Numbered from the stretch's first letter, positions 17,666-25,507 are shown. The stretch: 64,000 bases of DNA from Buttiauxella agrestis (GCF_900446255.1 NZ_UIGI01000001.1:2072763-2136762), one strand, 5' to 3'. The notes: a model not told the origin generated them from the sequence alone. Translations and numbers: made by a program.

Positions 17666-17889
17666 ATCGCATTCTTGTAGTGCTGGTTTTTCAGCTCGGC
17701 GATTTCCTGACAGGTAATGCAGTGCGTGACACCGGGTACCACAGCGCGACGTGCTTCGGGAATAGCAGCGTCACATTCTTCGCAAAAGAACGCACTGGCG
17801 GCACGCTGAGGCTGAGGGCGAGCGTGTTTAATATTGCGTGCCAGTTCTTCATCTACACGCTGCTGTACTAAATCCATTGAGTCGGCCAT
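17662..17889 (-). CDS. TraR/DksA-type zinc-finger protein
   Basis: A 75-aa product with CEEC-x17-CITC, the C4 zinc finger of the TraR/DksA family, and a short N-terminal helix. Such proteins bind the RNA polymerase secondary channel and change promoter choice without ppGpp; many P2-like phages carry one just before A. It is linked to both neighbours by overlapping stop/start codons, so it belongs to the early operon. Confidence 0.88.
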   Translation of the reverse strand: MADSMDLVQQRVDEELARNIKHARPQPQRAASAFFCEECDAAIPEARRAVVPGVTHCITCQEIAELKNQHYKNAI

Positions 17890-18119
17890 TAGTGCAGCTC
17901 CATTGCTTGATGGCGATATGTCTCGCTTTCCTGAAAAAGTAAATCCAGCACTTCATTTATCTCAAGCTTATTGGCTCTAATGTGGTTCGCTAAATTCAGA
18001 AGTCGAGAGGCCATTACCTCTGCTCTGGCGCGTCGCTCCTCACTTTTTGCTTCTGCGAGTAGCTGTTTAAGCTTGGATACTTCATTATTCCTTGCATTAC
18101 TGCTTTCGGTATTACGCAT
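17889..18119 (-). CDS. DUF2732-like early protein
   Basis: A 76-aa, highly charged, probably helical protein starting MRNTESSNARNNEVSKLKQLL. The central stretch RRARAEVMASRLLNLANHI and the LLFQESETYRHQA end are typical of the DUF2732 family of P2-like phages, whose function is unknown. Its stop codon shares a base with the next start. Confidence 0.7.
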   Translation of the reverse strand: MRNTESSNARNNEVSKLKQLLAEAKSEERRARAEVMASRLLNLANHIRANKLEINEVLDLLFQESETYRHQAMELH

Positions 18120-18189
18120 ATATCGCTCTCCTAAATTGGGGCAAAAGAATGCCTGGCGGGTTTACGCCTGATTTTCTGGAATGGATTAA

Positions 18190-18573
18190 TTACTCAGCTA
18201 AATAGCAATCGTGTTTTGAAAATCTTGTCGGGAGTAAACTTCCCCAACGGGTAATTTCATTCATTGAACGGATAATCAGTAAACGTCGCTCCTGGTCGAA
18301 AAATTCAAAGGGCTTACCGATTTCATCAGGTTTAAATGATGATGGTTCCAGACGGTTAGCCAGTGTCAGGACAACGAATTTAAAGTTATTGTCGAGCTTA
18401 TTAAAATTGCGCAGCGCAGTGTTGTTGGTCGCTTTTAATTGCTGGCGGAAACGCGCGAGACATTCGTCACCGGTCATTTTTAACGGGGCATCAATCCGAG
18501 CATGTATCAGATACACATTGTTAAACGCCGTTTGTGGTGCCTTTATGGATTCAGCCAGAGCAGCACTTTTCAT
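18190..18573 (-). CDS. Early-operon protein of unknown function
   Basis: A 127-aa protein starting MKSAALAESIKAPQTAF with a helical core (DECLARFRQQLKATNNTALR) and FKFVVLTLANRLEP. Position and style match an unassigned early gene found between fil-like and DUF2732-like genes in 186-related prophages; it may belong to DUF5347, but I am unsure. The start overlaps the stop of the upstream Fil-like gene (ATGA). Confidence 0.6.
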   Translation of the reverse strand: MKSAALAESIKAPQTAFNNVYLIHARIDAPLKMTGDECLARFRQQLKATNNTALRNFNKLDNNFKFVVLTLANRLEPSSFKPDEIGKPFEFFDQERRLLIIRSMNEITRWGSLLPTRFSKHDCYLAE

Positions 18574-18758
18574 TTAGTCCTCCAGCGCTTAATCAGCCTG
18601 GTAACGAGTGATGGCTTGCGAGTACGCAGCCCATTTAACAATGCAGACTGGTCGCGGCTCGGGTGCCAGCGATGTTTGTTCTCACCCATAATCCAGCCGT
18701 GTCCATAACTCATGGAAGGGCTTTGGCGTTTCAGTAATGAAGCGAATGACGGTTGCAT
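18570..18758 (-). CDS. Fil-like (filamentation) early protein
   Basis: A 62-aa basic protein beginning MQPSFASLLKRQSPSMSYGHGWI. The LLKRQSPS...YGHGWI.G...WHP.RDQSALL pattern is the DUF2724/Fil family; in 186, Fil causes host filamentation when expressed. The third of the clustered start codons (18758) was chosen because GAGG lies 8 bases upstream, whereas it would overlap or abut starts at 18764-18767. It directly follows cII, as in 186. Confidence 0.68.
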   Translation of the reverse strand: MQPSFASLLKRQSPSMSYGHGWIMGENKHRWHPSRDQSALLNGLRTRKPSLVTRLIKRWRTK

Positions 18759-18768
18759 ATGCATCACC

Positions 18769-19278
18769 TCAAATCAGACCGAATGAAGCGCTTAAACCAC
18801 TGACAGTATCAACCACGCTATTCATGGCAGGATTGGTCTGTAAGCGTGCGTGCATCGTCATTGCAGCAAGAGACAAATAGCGAATACCCGAATTGACACT
18901 CTCAACCATCGAATGCTTGCGGCACGCTGTAAGCTTTTCATCAGATACTGCACCTGCCGCAATCAGGCCTACTTCGGCAGTTGCTTTAAGAGCGTATAAC
19001 TGGAGTTTGTCATCGGCTAATTCGTTAACCGGCACGCATGGCAGGCAATGCAATTGAGCCAGAAATCCATCAACTAACGATGGATCTTCAGTGACGTCAG
19101 TGATAGCCATCAGCTCAGGAATATTCAACTGATGCGGCTGCTCTGGATTTAACTTGTTGCGTAGCACCTGAGGGCGCATACCGAGTTTTTCCGCTAGTTC
19201 AGCCAGGTTGTGCTTTGTAGCGAAATTGCGACAGGCATCTTCATAGTGGGGCTGTTTAGAAACTTGATAATCAAACAT
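18769..19278 (-). CDS. cII: CII regulatory protein (186 type)
   Basis: The 169-aa product equals the length of phage 186 CII. It starts MFDYQVSKQPHYEDACRNFA; residues about 20-45 (NLAELAEKLGMRPQVLRNKL) form a helix-turn-helix. In 186 CII activates the pE promoter to establish lysogeny. It is the second gene of the early lytic transcript, 32 bases after the Cox/Apl-like gene, exactly the 186 order apl-cII-fil. Confidence 0.88.
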   Translation of the reverse strand: MFDYQVSKQPHYEDACRNFATKHNLAELAEKLGMRPQVLRNKLNPEQPHQLNIPELMAITDVTEDPSLVDGFLAQLHCLPCVPVNELADDKLQLYALKATAEVGLIAAGAVSDEKLTACRKHSMVESVNSGIRYLSLAAMTMHARLQTNPAMNSVVDTVSGLSASFGLI

Positions 19279-19310
19279 GGTTGCTCATCCTTAAACTTGC
19301 ATAATCAAGT

Positions 19311-19712
19311 TTATCGTTTGATGTAGCGACAATTGACTGCATGCTGGCGATTCTTTTCACGCCATGCGGCAACGTTAATCAATGCGTTACCATGTTTTTC
19401 CATCACATCTTTACGTGATTTACCGGTCTCTTTGCAGGTGATTGTGCGAGTGACCTTTGTGGTGGGAGTTGGGGCAAGAAGTACAACGCCATTTGCAATC
19501 CACTTTTCAAGCAGAGAACTACTGATGCCATTGGCAGCGCAAAAGTTTTCTTTGGACATGGTAGGGGAATTAGCTAGTGCTGCGGCTTTTTCCAGAGCCT
19601 GATCAAGAGCAGTATTGATGGCAGGAACTAACTGGGCTGCGATGCTTGCAATGAAGTCAGGGGAGGCCAGCATCTGAGATGTGAGCTGAGAGTTTGCATT
19701 TTCAGTATGCAT
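19311..19712 (-). CDS. Cox/Apl-like excisionase-regulator
   Basis: A 133-aa product, first gene of the early lytic operon and divergent from cI, the place of Cox in P2 and Apl in 186. The C-terminal half carries a probable winged-helix (MSKENFCAANGISSSLLEKW...GVVLLAPT) and ends in a basic stretch. The N-terminal about 50 residues are helical and unlike the shorter Apl (87 aa). It likely represses the lysogenic promoter and assists excision, but the assignment rests mostly on position. Confidence 0.55.
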   Translation of the reverse strand: MHTENANSQLTSQMLASPDFIASIAAQLVPAINTALDQALEKAAALANSPTMSKENFCAANGISSSLLEKWIANGVVLLAPTPTTKVTRTITCKETGKSRKDVMEKHGNALINVAAWREKNRQHAVNCRYIKR

Positions 19713-19825
19713 AACGCAGTATCTCCGTATTAATGGTTGTGTTCTATGGTGTTACATGTGGTGTGTATTCACTTTAGATCCCTTTTTTGTTTGTGTAAAC
19801 ATAAAAAAGAGATTTGATAAAACTT
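19713..19825. promoter_or_regulatory. Divergent lysis/lysogeny control region
   Basis: The 113 bases between the Cox/Apl-like gene and cI must hold the early lytic promoter and its CI operators. Repeated TGGTGT/GTGT half-elements at 19735-19765 and an imperfect inverted repeat (TTTTTTGTTT-GTGT-AAACATAAAAAA, about 19782-19806) are visible and are the best operator candidates. Confidence 0.5.
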
Positions 19826-20668
19826 ATGCGAATTGAAAATGCGATCGCACCTGAGGTTCTTGAAAGGATTTTGTCTGCATATGGTTTTAAAATGCAGAAG
19901 GAGCTTGCAGAAAAACTAGGTATTGCAAGTAGCAATGTAGGCAGCTGGATACAAAGAGGGCACGTTCCGGGAAATGTAATTGTCCAATGCGCTTTGGATA
20001 CAGGCGCAGATGTGAATTGGATTGTGACCGGTGAGCTTGCAAAAGCAAGTTTAAGTCCGAGGGTTCAGGTAGGGCAAGGCAAAGCCTTATATGAAGAGAT
20101 CATGTCAAATGGTGGTAAACCAGTATTGCGTCGCATAATGGATGCATATGGATTTACCATGCAAAAGCAACTTTGTGATTTACTTGAAATATCCTCGGGT
20201 ACTGTAAGCACATGGGTAAGACGTGATTATTTCCCTGGTGATGTTGTTGTGGCTTGTGCTCTAGATACTGGAGTGTCACTGCAATGGTTAGCCACCGGGA
20301 AAGGTACGCAATACATTGAGAGTGCCGCTATACCTTGTGGCTCGTTAATTCCACGCAAGAACCTGGCAGCAGGTGTTCTGCATGATGCAGGGCAATGGAA
20401 TATAGATTTAGGTTTTATATCTCACTCCATAGATGAGCCACTATTCTTATATAGCAGTGCTTCTACGTGGATAGTTGATTTAGGTGTGGTGGAAATTAGT
20501 AATGGTCGCTGGTTACTGGGAATTGATAATAAATATGATGTCTATGATGTCACACTTTTGCCTGGTAGGAAAATTACAGTTTCAAATAAAACCTCAAACT
20601 TTACCTGTGGTGCTGAAGAAGTAACAACTACCGGTAAAGTGGTTCTAACTATGGAATATAATTTTTAG
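19826..20668 (+). CDS. cI: CI-type repressor with duplicated DNA-binding domain
   Basis: A 280-aa relative of the 186 CI repressor (192 aa). Two copies of the Bac_CI N-terminal domain are present: residues about 10-70 (VLERILSAYGFKMQKELAEK...CALDTGADVNWIVTGE) and about 99-160 (VLRRIMDAYGFTMQKQLCDL...CALDTGVSLQWLATGKG). The C-terminal 165-280 resembles the 186 oligomerisation domain (LLPGRK, TSNFTCGAEEVTTTGKVV). The ATG at 19826 fits the 186 start MRI; the TTG at 19814 is less likely. The cleavage machinery of LexA/lambda-type repressors is absent, consistent with control by an antirepressor. The extra domain explains the added length. Confidence 0.88.
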   Translation: MRIENAIAPEVLERILSAYGFKMQKELAEKLGIASSNVGSWIQRGHVPGNVIVQCALDTGADVNWIVTGELAKASLSPRVQVGQGKALYEEIMSNGGKPVLRRIMDAYGFTMQKQLCDLLEISSGTVSTWVRRDYFPGDVVVACALDTGVSLQWLATGKGTQYIESAAIPCGSLIPRKNLAAGVLHDAGQWNIDLGFISHSIDEPLFLYSSASTWIVDLGVVEISNGRWLLGIDNKYDVYDVTLLPGRKITVSNKTSNFTCGAEEVTTTGKVVLTMEYNF

Positions 20669-20683
20669 AAAAAGGAGAATTTA

Positions 20684-21268
20684 ATGATATATACGTTTGC
20701 TCTTATTGGATTGATCAGTACTGTATGGGCTATACGCAGTATTTATTTGAAAGGAAATTGCAGCTATATTAATTTAGCAAAATCGTTATTCGCTATAATA
20801 TATTTTACTGCTGCGGTTGTAATGGTGAAGGTTGACCCGCTTGTAACTATTGTTATGCTGTTGTTGGGATCTGCCATTGTTAGTCGTTCTAACCAAATCT
20901 ATAAGTCTCAAAACAGTGCAGGTAAAGATCTCTCCAATGAGCATAAATCTATATTAGTAGACATTGGTGCACCAAAAAGAATGACTTCTTTTAGCTCCTT
21001 ACCTTCTAAAAATTTCACTTTGGGTATGGATGCAGGCGGTTTAAAAAATATTGCATTCAATTACGTCAATGCTAATGGTGAAAGTAGTTTTAGGGATGTC
21101 GATGTGAAGAAGTGTGATGGTAATTATATTGAAGGTTACTGTCATCTATCTCATAAATTTAAAACTTTCCGGATTGATCGTGTTGAGGGAGATGTCATCC
21201 TGCGTGATACTGGTGAAATGATGAATGCCTACGATTGGGCCGATGAGTTAACATCACACAAGTTATAA
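20684..21268 (+). CDS. Membrane-anchored WYL-like protein
   Basis: A 194-aa product starting MIYTFALIGLISTVWAIRS after a good AAAGGAG site, 15 bases beyond cI, so it should be co-expressed in the lysogen. Hydrophobic segments lie at about 2-20, 28-49 and 51-68. The C-terminal part (about 115-185: IAFNYVNANGESSFRDVDV...YIEGYCHLSHKFKTFRIDRV) carries the consensus of WYL-type domains, which bind ligands or nucleic acids in many defence regulators. The gene is AT-rich. Function unknown; lysogenic conversion, exclusion or sensing is possible. Confidence 0.65.
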   Translation: MIYTFALIGLISTVWAIRSIYLKGNCSYINLAKSLFAIIYFTAAVVMVKVDPLVTIVMLLLGSAIVSRSNQIYKSQNSAGKDLSNEHKSILVDIGAPKRMTSFSSLPSKNFTLGMDAGGLKNIAFNYVNANGESSFRDVDVKKCDGNYIEGYCHLSHKFKTFRIDRVEGDVILRDTGEMMNAYDWADELTSHKL

Positions 21269-21318
21269 TGTGATTACTAGTGTAACCATTAAAGTTCAAC
21301 TTTTAAAAGCGCATAACA

Positions 21319-22092
21319 ATGTTAAACCAACACGTTTTAGAGTACTGCTCATCAATTTATGATTTCCTAAAAGGATTGCCTCTTTCACTCTTTGCTGCAA
21401 CCTTTGCAATCTATTTTGCTTATATGAAAATTTCTAATAAAGTAGCATTTTCATATTCGGTAAGCTTTAGGGAAAGTGGCGATAAACTGACGGATTTTAT
21501 ATTAAAAAATCAGAGAGATAAAACATATAGTATTAAAAAAATACTTTGTAAGTTAAATGATGGTAACTTAATTATATTAAAAGATTTCCAGCCTCCGCTG
21601 TTACTTAAGCCCTTTGAAACAGCATTGGTAGAATTTGATGATGTAAGCATGTGGCTAGATAAGGAGGGTGTGAAATACCATCCCGACTATTCAGAGTTGT
21701 TTGAGATTACACTCCTTCTACATAGTGGAGGAAGTGTGAAATGCATTAATAAATATCACTCAGATTATAAAGAAGCTACAATATCACCATACGTCTCAAG
21801 ATTTGATGGATTAATCTTAACGCAAAATATGAAATTTGTTATGAAAGTGGTAACTGATAACAAAACTAAAGATTTAATAATTTATTCACATGGTTGGATT
21901 GAAGGTGATGCTTATTTTGGTGGTTATAATTGTTTGAATAAAGAGGATGTTTCTTTATATAGAATAGTTGAAATTATATCAGAAAAAAAATTTAATTTAA
22001 GCTGGGATTACTATGTTGTATTTGAGATAAATGATTTCCGCGTAAAAAAAGTTTACGATAGCAGATGCCAGGTCGAACTTAGTAATACCTAA
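21319..22092 (+). CDS. Hypothetical membrane-anchored cargo protein
   Basis: A 257-aa, AT-rich product with one N-terminal transmembrane segment (about residues 18-37, LPLSLFAATFAIYFAYMKIS) and a largely beta-like soluble remainder. I recognise no family. It lies 50 bases after the WYL-like gene in the same direction, at the end of the prophage where integrase would be expected, and upstream of a terminator. No integrase motif (R...HxxR...Y) is present. A role as moron or exclusion factor is inference. Confidence 0.6.
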   Translation: MLNQHVLEYCSSIYDFLKGLPLSLFAATFAIYFAYMKISNKVAFSYSVSFRESGDKLTDFILKNQRDKTYSIKKILCKLNDGNLIILKDFQPPLLLKPFETALVEFDDVSMWLDKEGVKYHPDYSELFEITLLLHSGGSVKCINKYHSDYKEATISPYVSRFDGLILTQNMKFVMKVVTDNKTKDLIIYSHGWIEGDAYFGGYNCLNKEDVSLYRIVEIISEKKFNLSWDYYVVFEINDFRVKKVYDSRCQVELSNT

Positions 22093-22489
22093 ATTAGAGT
22101 GCAGTTGTTGATAAATAGTTGTGAGCTACTGGTTGTAAATGCCATCTGCTGGTTGTAGTCACTTTGTCGCCATCCATTCATGTAACTGACTGATAAAAAA
22201 GACCAAAATTAGTATTCGGTCTTTTTTTATCTGTCATTTAAAACAACACCTTAGCGGTGCTTGCCCAAGAAAGGCCAGAAATCCACTTTCAGTCTCCGGG
22301 GTTTTTCGTAACAGACCCATAACAACATAAACTGCTTTTCCCGCGAATCCAAACACTTTTCGGTCATTTTTTTGGGTGATAACCGGAGATTTTCAGATGA
22401 AAACCTTCTCGATATTTTCCAAATATCTAATTTTCTAGCTAATATCATTCATTAACATATGGAGCTGGCCTGGAAAGTTTACTACGGCA
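22093..22489. other. attR: Prophage right junction: sdsR-terminator-like att region
   Basis: No gene is seen here. At 22200-22232 GACCAAAATTAGTATTCGGTC with a following T-run resembles the 3' end of the sRNA SdsR/RyeB terminator (E. coli, from memory, ends GTATTCGGTC then T-rich); the right stem arm is kept but the left loop side differs and the SdsR body is absent to the left. SdsR lies next to pphA in E. coli and its locus is a reported insertion hot spot in Salmonella (Balbontin et al. 2008, from memory). The element also acts as a terminator for the plus-strand cargo genes. The stretch 22233-22489 holds nothing recognisable. Confidence 0.5.
22200..22232 (+). terminator. Rho-independent terminator at prophage edge
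   Basis: AAAAAGACC pairs with GGTCTTTTTT across a 13-base loop and is followed by a T-run. It would stop transcription from the cI-distal cargo genes; it may be a regenerated SdsR terminator half. Confidence 0.7.
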
Positions 22490-23410
22490 TCAGCGTTGCT
22501 GTTGAGCTGAGTTATCCTGTGTACTCAGTAAGCGATTTTCTTGCTCGAGGAGTTTTTCAGACATGGGTTGCTGGACACTTCCGCCAGAAGGCGAGACTGG
22601 AGACATAAACCACTTGTTATATAATTTATCGAATCGCCCGGAGGTAAACATCGCTTTTATATCTTCATTAATAATATCTTTCATATTATATGCATCTTTT
22701 GCGACAACCAGTCCGTAGGATAATGTTTCACCAAAACCTTCGGGACTCATTTGATACTTTTCTCTGTCAGGAATATCAACCAGTTTTCCACGAATGATAA
22801 TATCATCAGTAACAAATGCCGTAATATGGTCATCGGCAAGTAAACTAAATCCTTCGTTAAAGTCTCTGACTAATTTAACGGAAATAGAGTAATTAAATTG
22901 TTGATTCATTTTCGCCAGCACGATGGCTGATGTCCCACCACTAATGACGCCCACAGTATGTCCGGCCAGCATCTCTTTATTACTGATATTATCTGCTTTC
23001 TTAGTCAGGTAATTCATTTTGGTATAAAGCCAGGGAGTAGAAAAAGCCACTAATTTGTCACGTTGCCCGGTGTTAGCTGCAACGGCACAAAGGATTTCCG
23101 CCCGGTTGTTCGCTATAACCTGAAAACGGGCGGCAGTAGTGACTTTCACCCATGTGACATTAATATTCGTTTTGTAACGGTGCTTGAGATTTTCGACTAC
23201 ATCCAGGCAGATATCTATCGCCATGCCAGCGGGTTTTCCATTTGACAGCCATGAAATAGGTTTGGTGTTATCAACCCATGCGAGCCTGATATTATGAGTG
23301 TTAAGTATTTTATCCAGCACTGAGTCGGCAATAGCATTTTCACTAAATAGCACCATGCCTGCCAACAGAAAAGCACCAATCGATTTACAATAAGTCAAAT
23401 GACTAAACAA
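22490..23410 (-). CDS. Orphan periplasmic amino-acid-type solute-binding protein
   Basis: A 306-aa SBP_bac_3-like protein with a signal peptide (LLAGMVLFSENAIADS, cleavage near residue 28), followed by family segments RLAWVDNTKPISW, GKPAGMAIDICLDVV, ILCAVAANTGQRDKLVAFSTPW and TVGVISGGTSA. No ABC permease or ATPase gene is nearby, so it may work with a distant transporter or as a sensor. No in-frame ATG or GTG precedes the signal peptide; TTG at 23410 with an upstream GGGGG is the likely start. The gene is not in E. coli K-12 at this locus. Confidence 0.78.
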   Translation of the reverse strand: MFSHLTYCKSIGAFLLAGMVLFSENAIADSVLDKILNTHNIRLAWVDNTKPISWLSNGKPAGMAIDICLDVVENLKHRYKTNINVTWVKVTTAARFQVIANNRAEILCAVAANTGQRDKLVAFSTPWLYTKMNYLTKKADNISNKEMLAGHTVGVISGGTSAIVLAKMNQQFNYSISVKLVRDFNEGFSLLADDHITAFVTDDIIIRGKLVDIPDREKYQMSPEGFGETLSYGLVVAKDAYNMKDIINEDIKAMFTSGRFDKLYNKWFMSPVSPSGGSVQQPMSEKLLEQENRLLSTQDNSAQQQR

Positions 23411-23722
23411 AAGAAAACCCCCATTAATTAAAATGGCTAAAAATGAATAATTTTATAGAGAATTAGAAATGGTCGTCGATACTATAATGTCTTTGATGAG
23501 TGATTCCTAATAATAGTCGTACAGGTATTATCCATTTTTGCTATTTGCCGTGTACTTTTCTGGACTGTCATCAACGCTTTTAATCCATAGCAACTCTGTG
23601 CGCAGCAGTAGGGCTCGCAAAGAGATAGAGATCACATTAATTAGCATCCTTACTATCCTCTCTGTACAATCACGCCGGTTCAAAATGAACCCTATTAAAA
23701 ATAAACCTGCAAAGACGAAACT

Positions 23723-25213
23723 ATGACCACAACTCAAACAGAAGTACATCGTCGGGAAAACTCTCTCGCCTATGTATTGCGCAGTCCACGGCTCCTGGCG
23801 CGTGAATCCCTCGCGGGGATAGTCACCGCGCTGGCGCTGGTGCCGGAGATCATTTCATTTTCGGTGATTGCCGGTGTTGACCCAAAAGTTAGCCTCGTTG
23901 CTTCCATCGTATTGTGTATTTCGATGTCATTCCTCGGCGGCCGCCCTGCGATGGTCACCGCTGCTGCGGGTTCAGTCGCGTTAGTGATTGGGCCAATGGT
24001 GCATCAGCATGGGGTCGAATATATTTTCCCCGCGGTGCTGATGGCCGGGCTAATACAGATTTTGTTTGGTGTCACCGGCCTTGCGCGCATGATGCGTTAT
24101 ATCCCGCATTCAGTGATGACGGGCTTTGTGAATGCCCTCGGTATTCTGATTTTCTTCGCTCAGGTGCCGCATATTTGGGGGGATAATCCATTGGTCTGGG
24201 GGCTGTTTGCGCTCACATTGATCATCGTGCTGTTTCTCCCGCGCGTGTTTAAAATGGTTCCTTCTCCGCTGGTGGCGATTCTGGTCATTACCGCATTGTG
24301 TATCGGGATGGGATTCTCCGTGCCAACGGTGGGGGAATCCGGGCCGATGGCTGCGGGCTTGCCTGGTTTAACCGAGCTTTTAGTGCCGCTCAATCTCGAT
24401 ACTTTGCGGATTATCTGGCCGTGCGCCTTGAGCATCGCTTTTGTCGGATTAATGGAGTCTTTGCTGACGGCCAAACTGGTCGATGAACTGACCGATACCC
24501 CTTCGAGCAAGCGTCGTGAATGCTGGGGATTAGGCGTGTCGAATATTTTTGCAGGCTTCTATGGTGGCATTGCGGGTTGCGCGATGATTGGCCAGACCAT
24601 GGTTAACGTGGAACTGGGGAAAGGGCGCACACGAGTTTCAACCCTGGCAGCCGGACTGGTCTTGCTGTTGTTGGTCACAGGGCTAAGTGAGCTGATGGCG
24701 AAGATCCCGATGGTGGTTTTGGCCGGCATCATGGTGATTGTGGCCGCCAAAACACTTAACTGGCACAGCGTTAAACCTGCCACATTAAAACGGATACCGC
24801 TCCCGGAAACGCTGGTGATGGTCACGACGGTTGCAGTGACAGTTGCGACTGGAAACCTGGCTTTGGGTGTGGTGGGTGGTGTAATTTTTGCCATGATTCT
24901 GTTTGCTCGCCGTATCGCTCATGTGGTGCGTGCAGATAGAACGTTGTCAGATGACGGACAGTCCGTCCGTTATACAGTGACCGGCCCGCTGTTTTTTGCC
25001 AGCAGCAACGATTTGTTTGAACATTTTCGTTATGCCGACGACCCGCAAAAAGTGATTATTGATTTATCTCAGGCGCAAATTTGGGATGTGTCCACCGTCG
25101 CGGTATTGGATGCTATCGAAACGCGCTATCAACGCTATGAAAGCAAAGTGGATATTGTTGGTCTGGACCTACGCAGTAGCGATTTCCACGCACGACTGAG
25201 CGGAAAAATCTGA
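23723..25213 (+). CDS. SulP-family anion transporter with STAS domain
   Basis: A 496-aa membrane protein with about ten to twelve hydrophobic segments and a C-terminal STAS domain (about 400-496, GPLFFASSNDLFEHF...VIIDLSQAQIWDVSTVAVLD). Family signatures include AGIVTALALVPEIISFSVIAG near the N-terminus and MESLLTAKLVDEL. SulP proteins carry sulfate, bicarbonate or other anions; the substrate cannot be told from sequence. The 312-base region upstream (23411-23722) holds its promoter and no other gene that I can support. It stands alone, with no carbonic anhydrase gene next to it. Confidence 0.85.
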   Translation: MTTTQTEVHRRENSLAYVLRSPRLLARESLAGIVTALALVPEIISFSVIAGVDPKVSLVASIVLCISMSFLGGRPAMVTAAAGSVALVIGPMVHQHGVEYIFPAVLMAGLIQILFGVTGLARMMRYIPHSVMTGFVNALGILIFFAQVPHIWGDNPLVWGLFALTLIIVLFLPRVFKMVPSPLVAILVITALCIGMGFSVPTVGESGPMAAGLPGLTELLVPLNLDTLRIIWPCALSIAFVGLMESLLTAKLVDELTDTPSSKRRECWGLGVSNIFAGFYGGIAGCAMIGQTMVNVELGKGRTRVSTLAAGLVLLLLVTGLSELMAKIPMVVLAGIMVIVAAKTLNWHSVKPATLKRIPLPETLVMVTTVAVTVATGNLALGVVGGVIFAMILFARRIAHVVRADRTLSDDGQSVRYTVTGPLFFASSNDLFEHFRYADDPQKVIIDLSQAQIWDVSTVAVLDAIETRYQRYESKVDIVGLDLRSSDFHARLSGKI

Positions 25214-25331
25214 CCTAATCTTTAGATCTGAATATGCTGCTATGAGTATTAGATGACAAAAGTGTGAATCTGCCGTTACTTTTATCATCACGGGACTGCT
25301 AGATTAGTCTTAGTCCCAGAGTGAAACGGAG

Positions 25332-25460
25332 GTGCCAGAAAGTTTGAAACTGATCCTCAATAGTAAACTGGTGGGGTACATCGTGGGTTTGATTACCACC
25401 GTACTCTTAGGTGTAAGCCATATTGAAACGCTTGAAGAAGCGGAAAAATTTGCCAGATAA
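25332..25460 (+). CDS. Candidate small membrane protein (unannotated size class)
   Basis: An ORF of 42 codons from GTG 25332 (or 38 from TTG 25344) with a hydrophobic stretch, KLVGYIVGLITTVLLGV, followed by a charged amphipathic end (ETLEEAEKFAR). GGAGG at 25328-25332 favours the TTG start at 11-base spacing. A strong terminator follows 18 bases after the stop, implying a dedicated short transcript. Upstream, GGGACT...AGTCCC (25292-25317) forms an inverted repeat that could be an operator or leader hairpin. I do not recognise the protein; it could alternatively be a small RNA. Confidence 0.5.
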   Translation: MPESLKLILNSKLVGYIVGLITTVLLGVSHIETLEEAEKFAR

Positions 25461-25477
25461 CTCGTATCACATCCTAT

Positions 25478-25507
25478 AAAGGCTGCATTGATTGCAGCCT
25501 TTTTTTA
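25478..25507 (+). terminator. Rho-independent terminator after the small ORF
   Basis: AAGGCTGCA-TTGAT-TGCAGCCTT with a run of seven or more T. It lies between the small ORF and the GNAT gene and is well formed. Confidence 0.88.

Larger units (their letters stand above)
1..22232. mobile_element. P2/186-like prophage (left end outside window)
   Basis: A contiguous set of P2-type virion genes (H, I, J, W, V, S, R, lysis, X, L, M, N, O, P, Q), a cos-like site, replication gene A and a 186-type control region (CII, Cox/Apl-like, CI) is present in canonical P2 order. Lengths match P2 exactly for J (302), I (176), R (155), N (357), P (590) and Q (344). The regulatory half resembles coliphage 186 rather than P2: a CII of 169 aa, a Bac_CI-type repressor and a 186-like cos core. 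The genes expected beyond H (G, FI, FII, E, T, U, D, ogr) lie left of the window. No integrase is visible at the CI end. The right boundary is inferred from the sdsR-terminator-like sequence at 22200-22232. Confidence 0.93.

Noticed and set aside
22251-22448. 65-codon minus-strand frame at the prophage/chromosome junction
   Set aside because: No ribosome-binding site, no family likeness and odd composition; more likely non-coding junction DNA.
23528-23749. Opposing short frames before the SulP gene
   Set aside because: Mutually overlapping on both strands without recognisable sequence or start signals.
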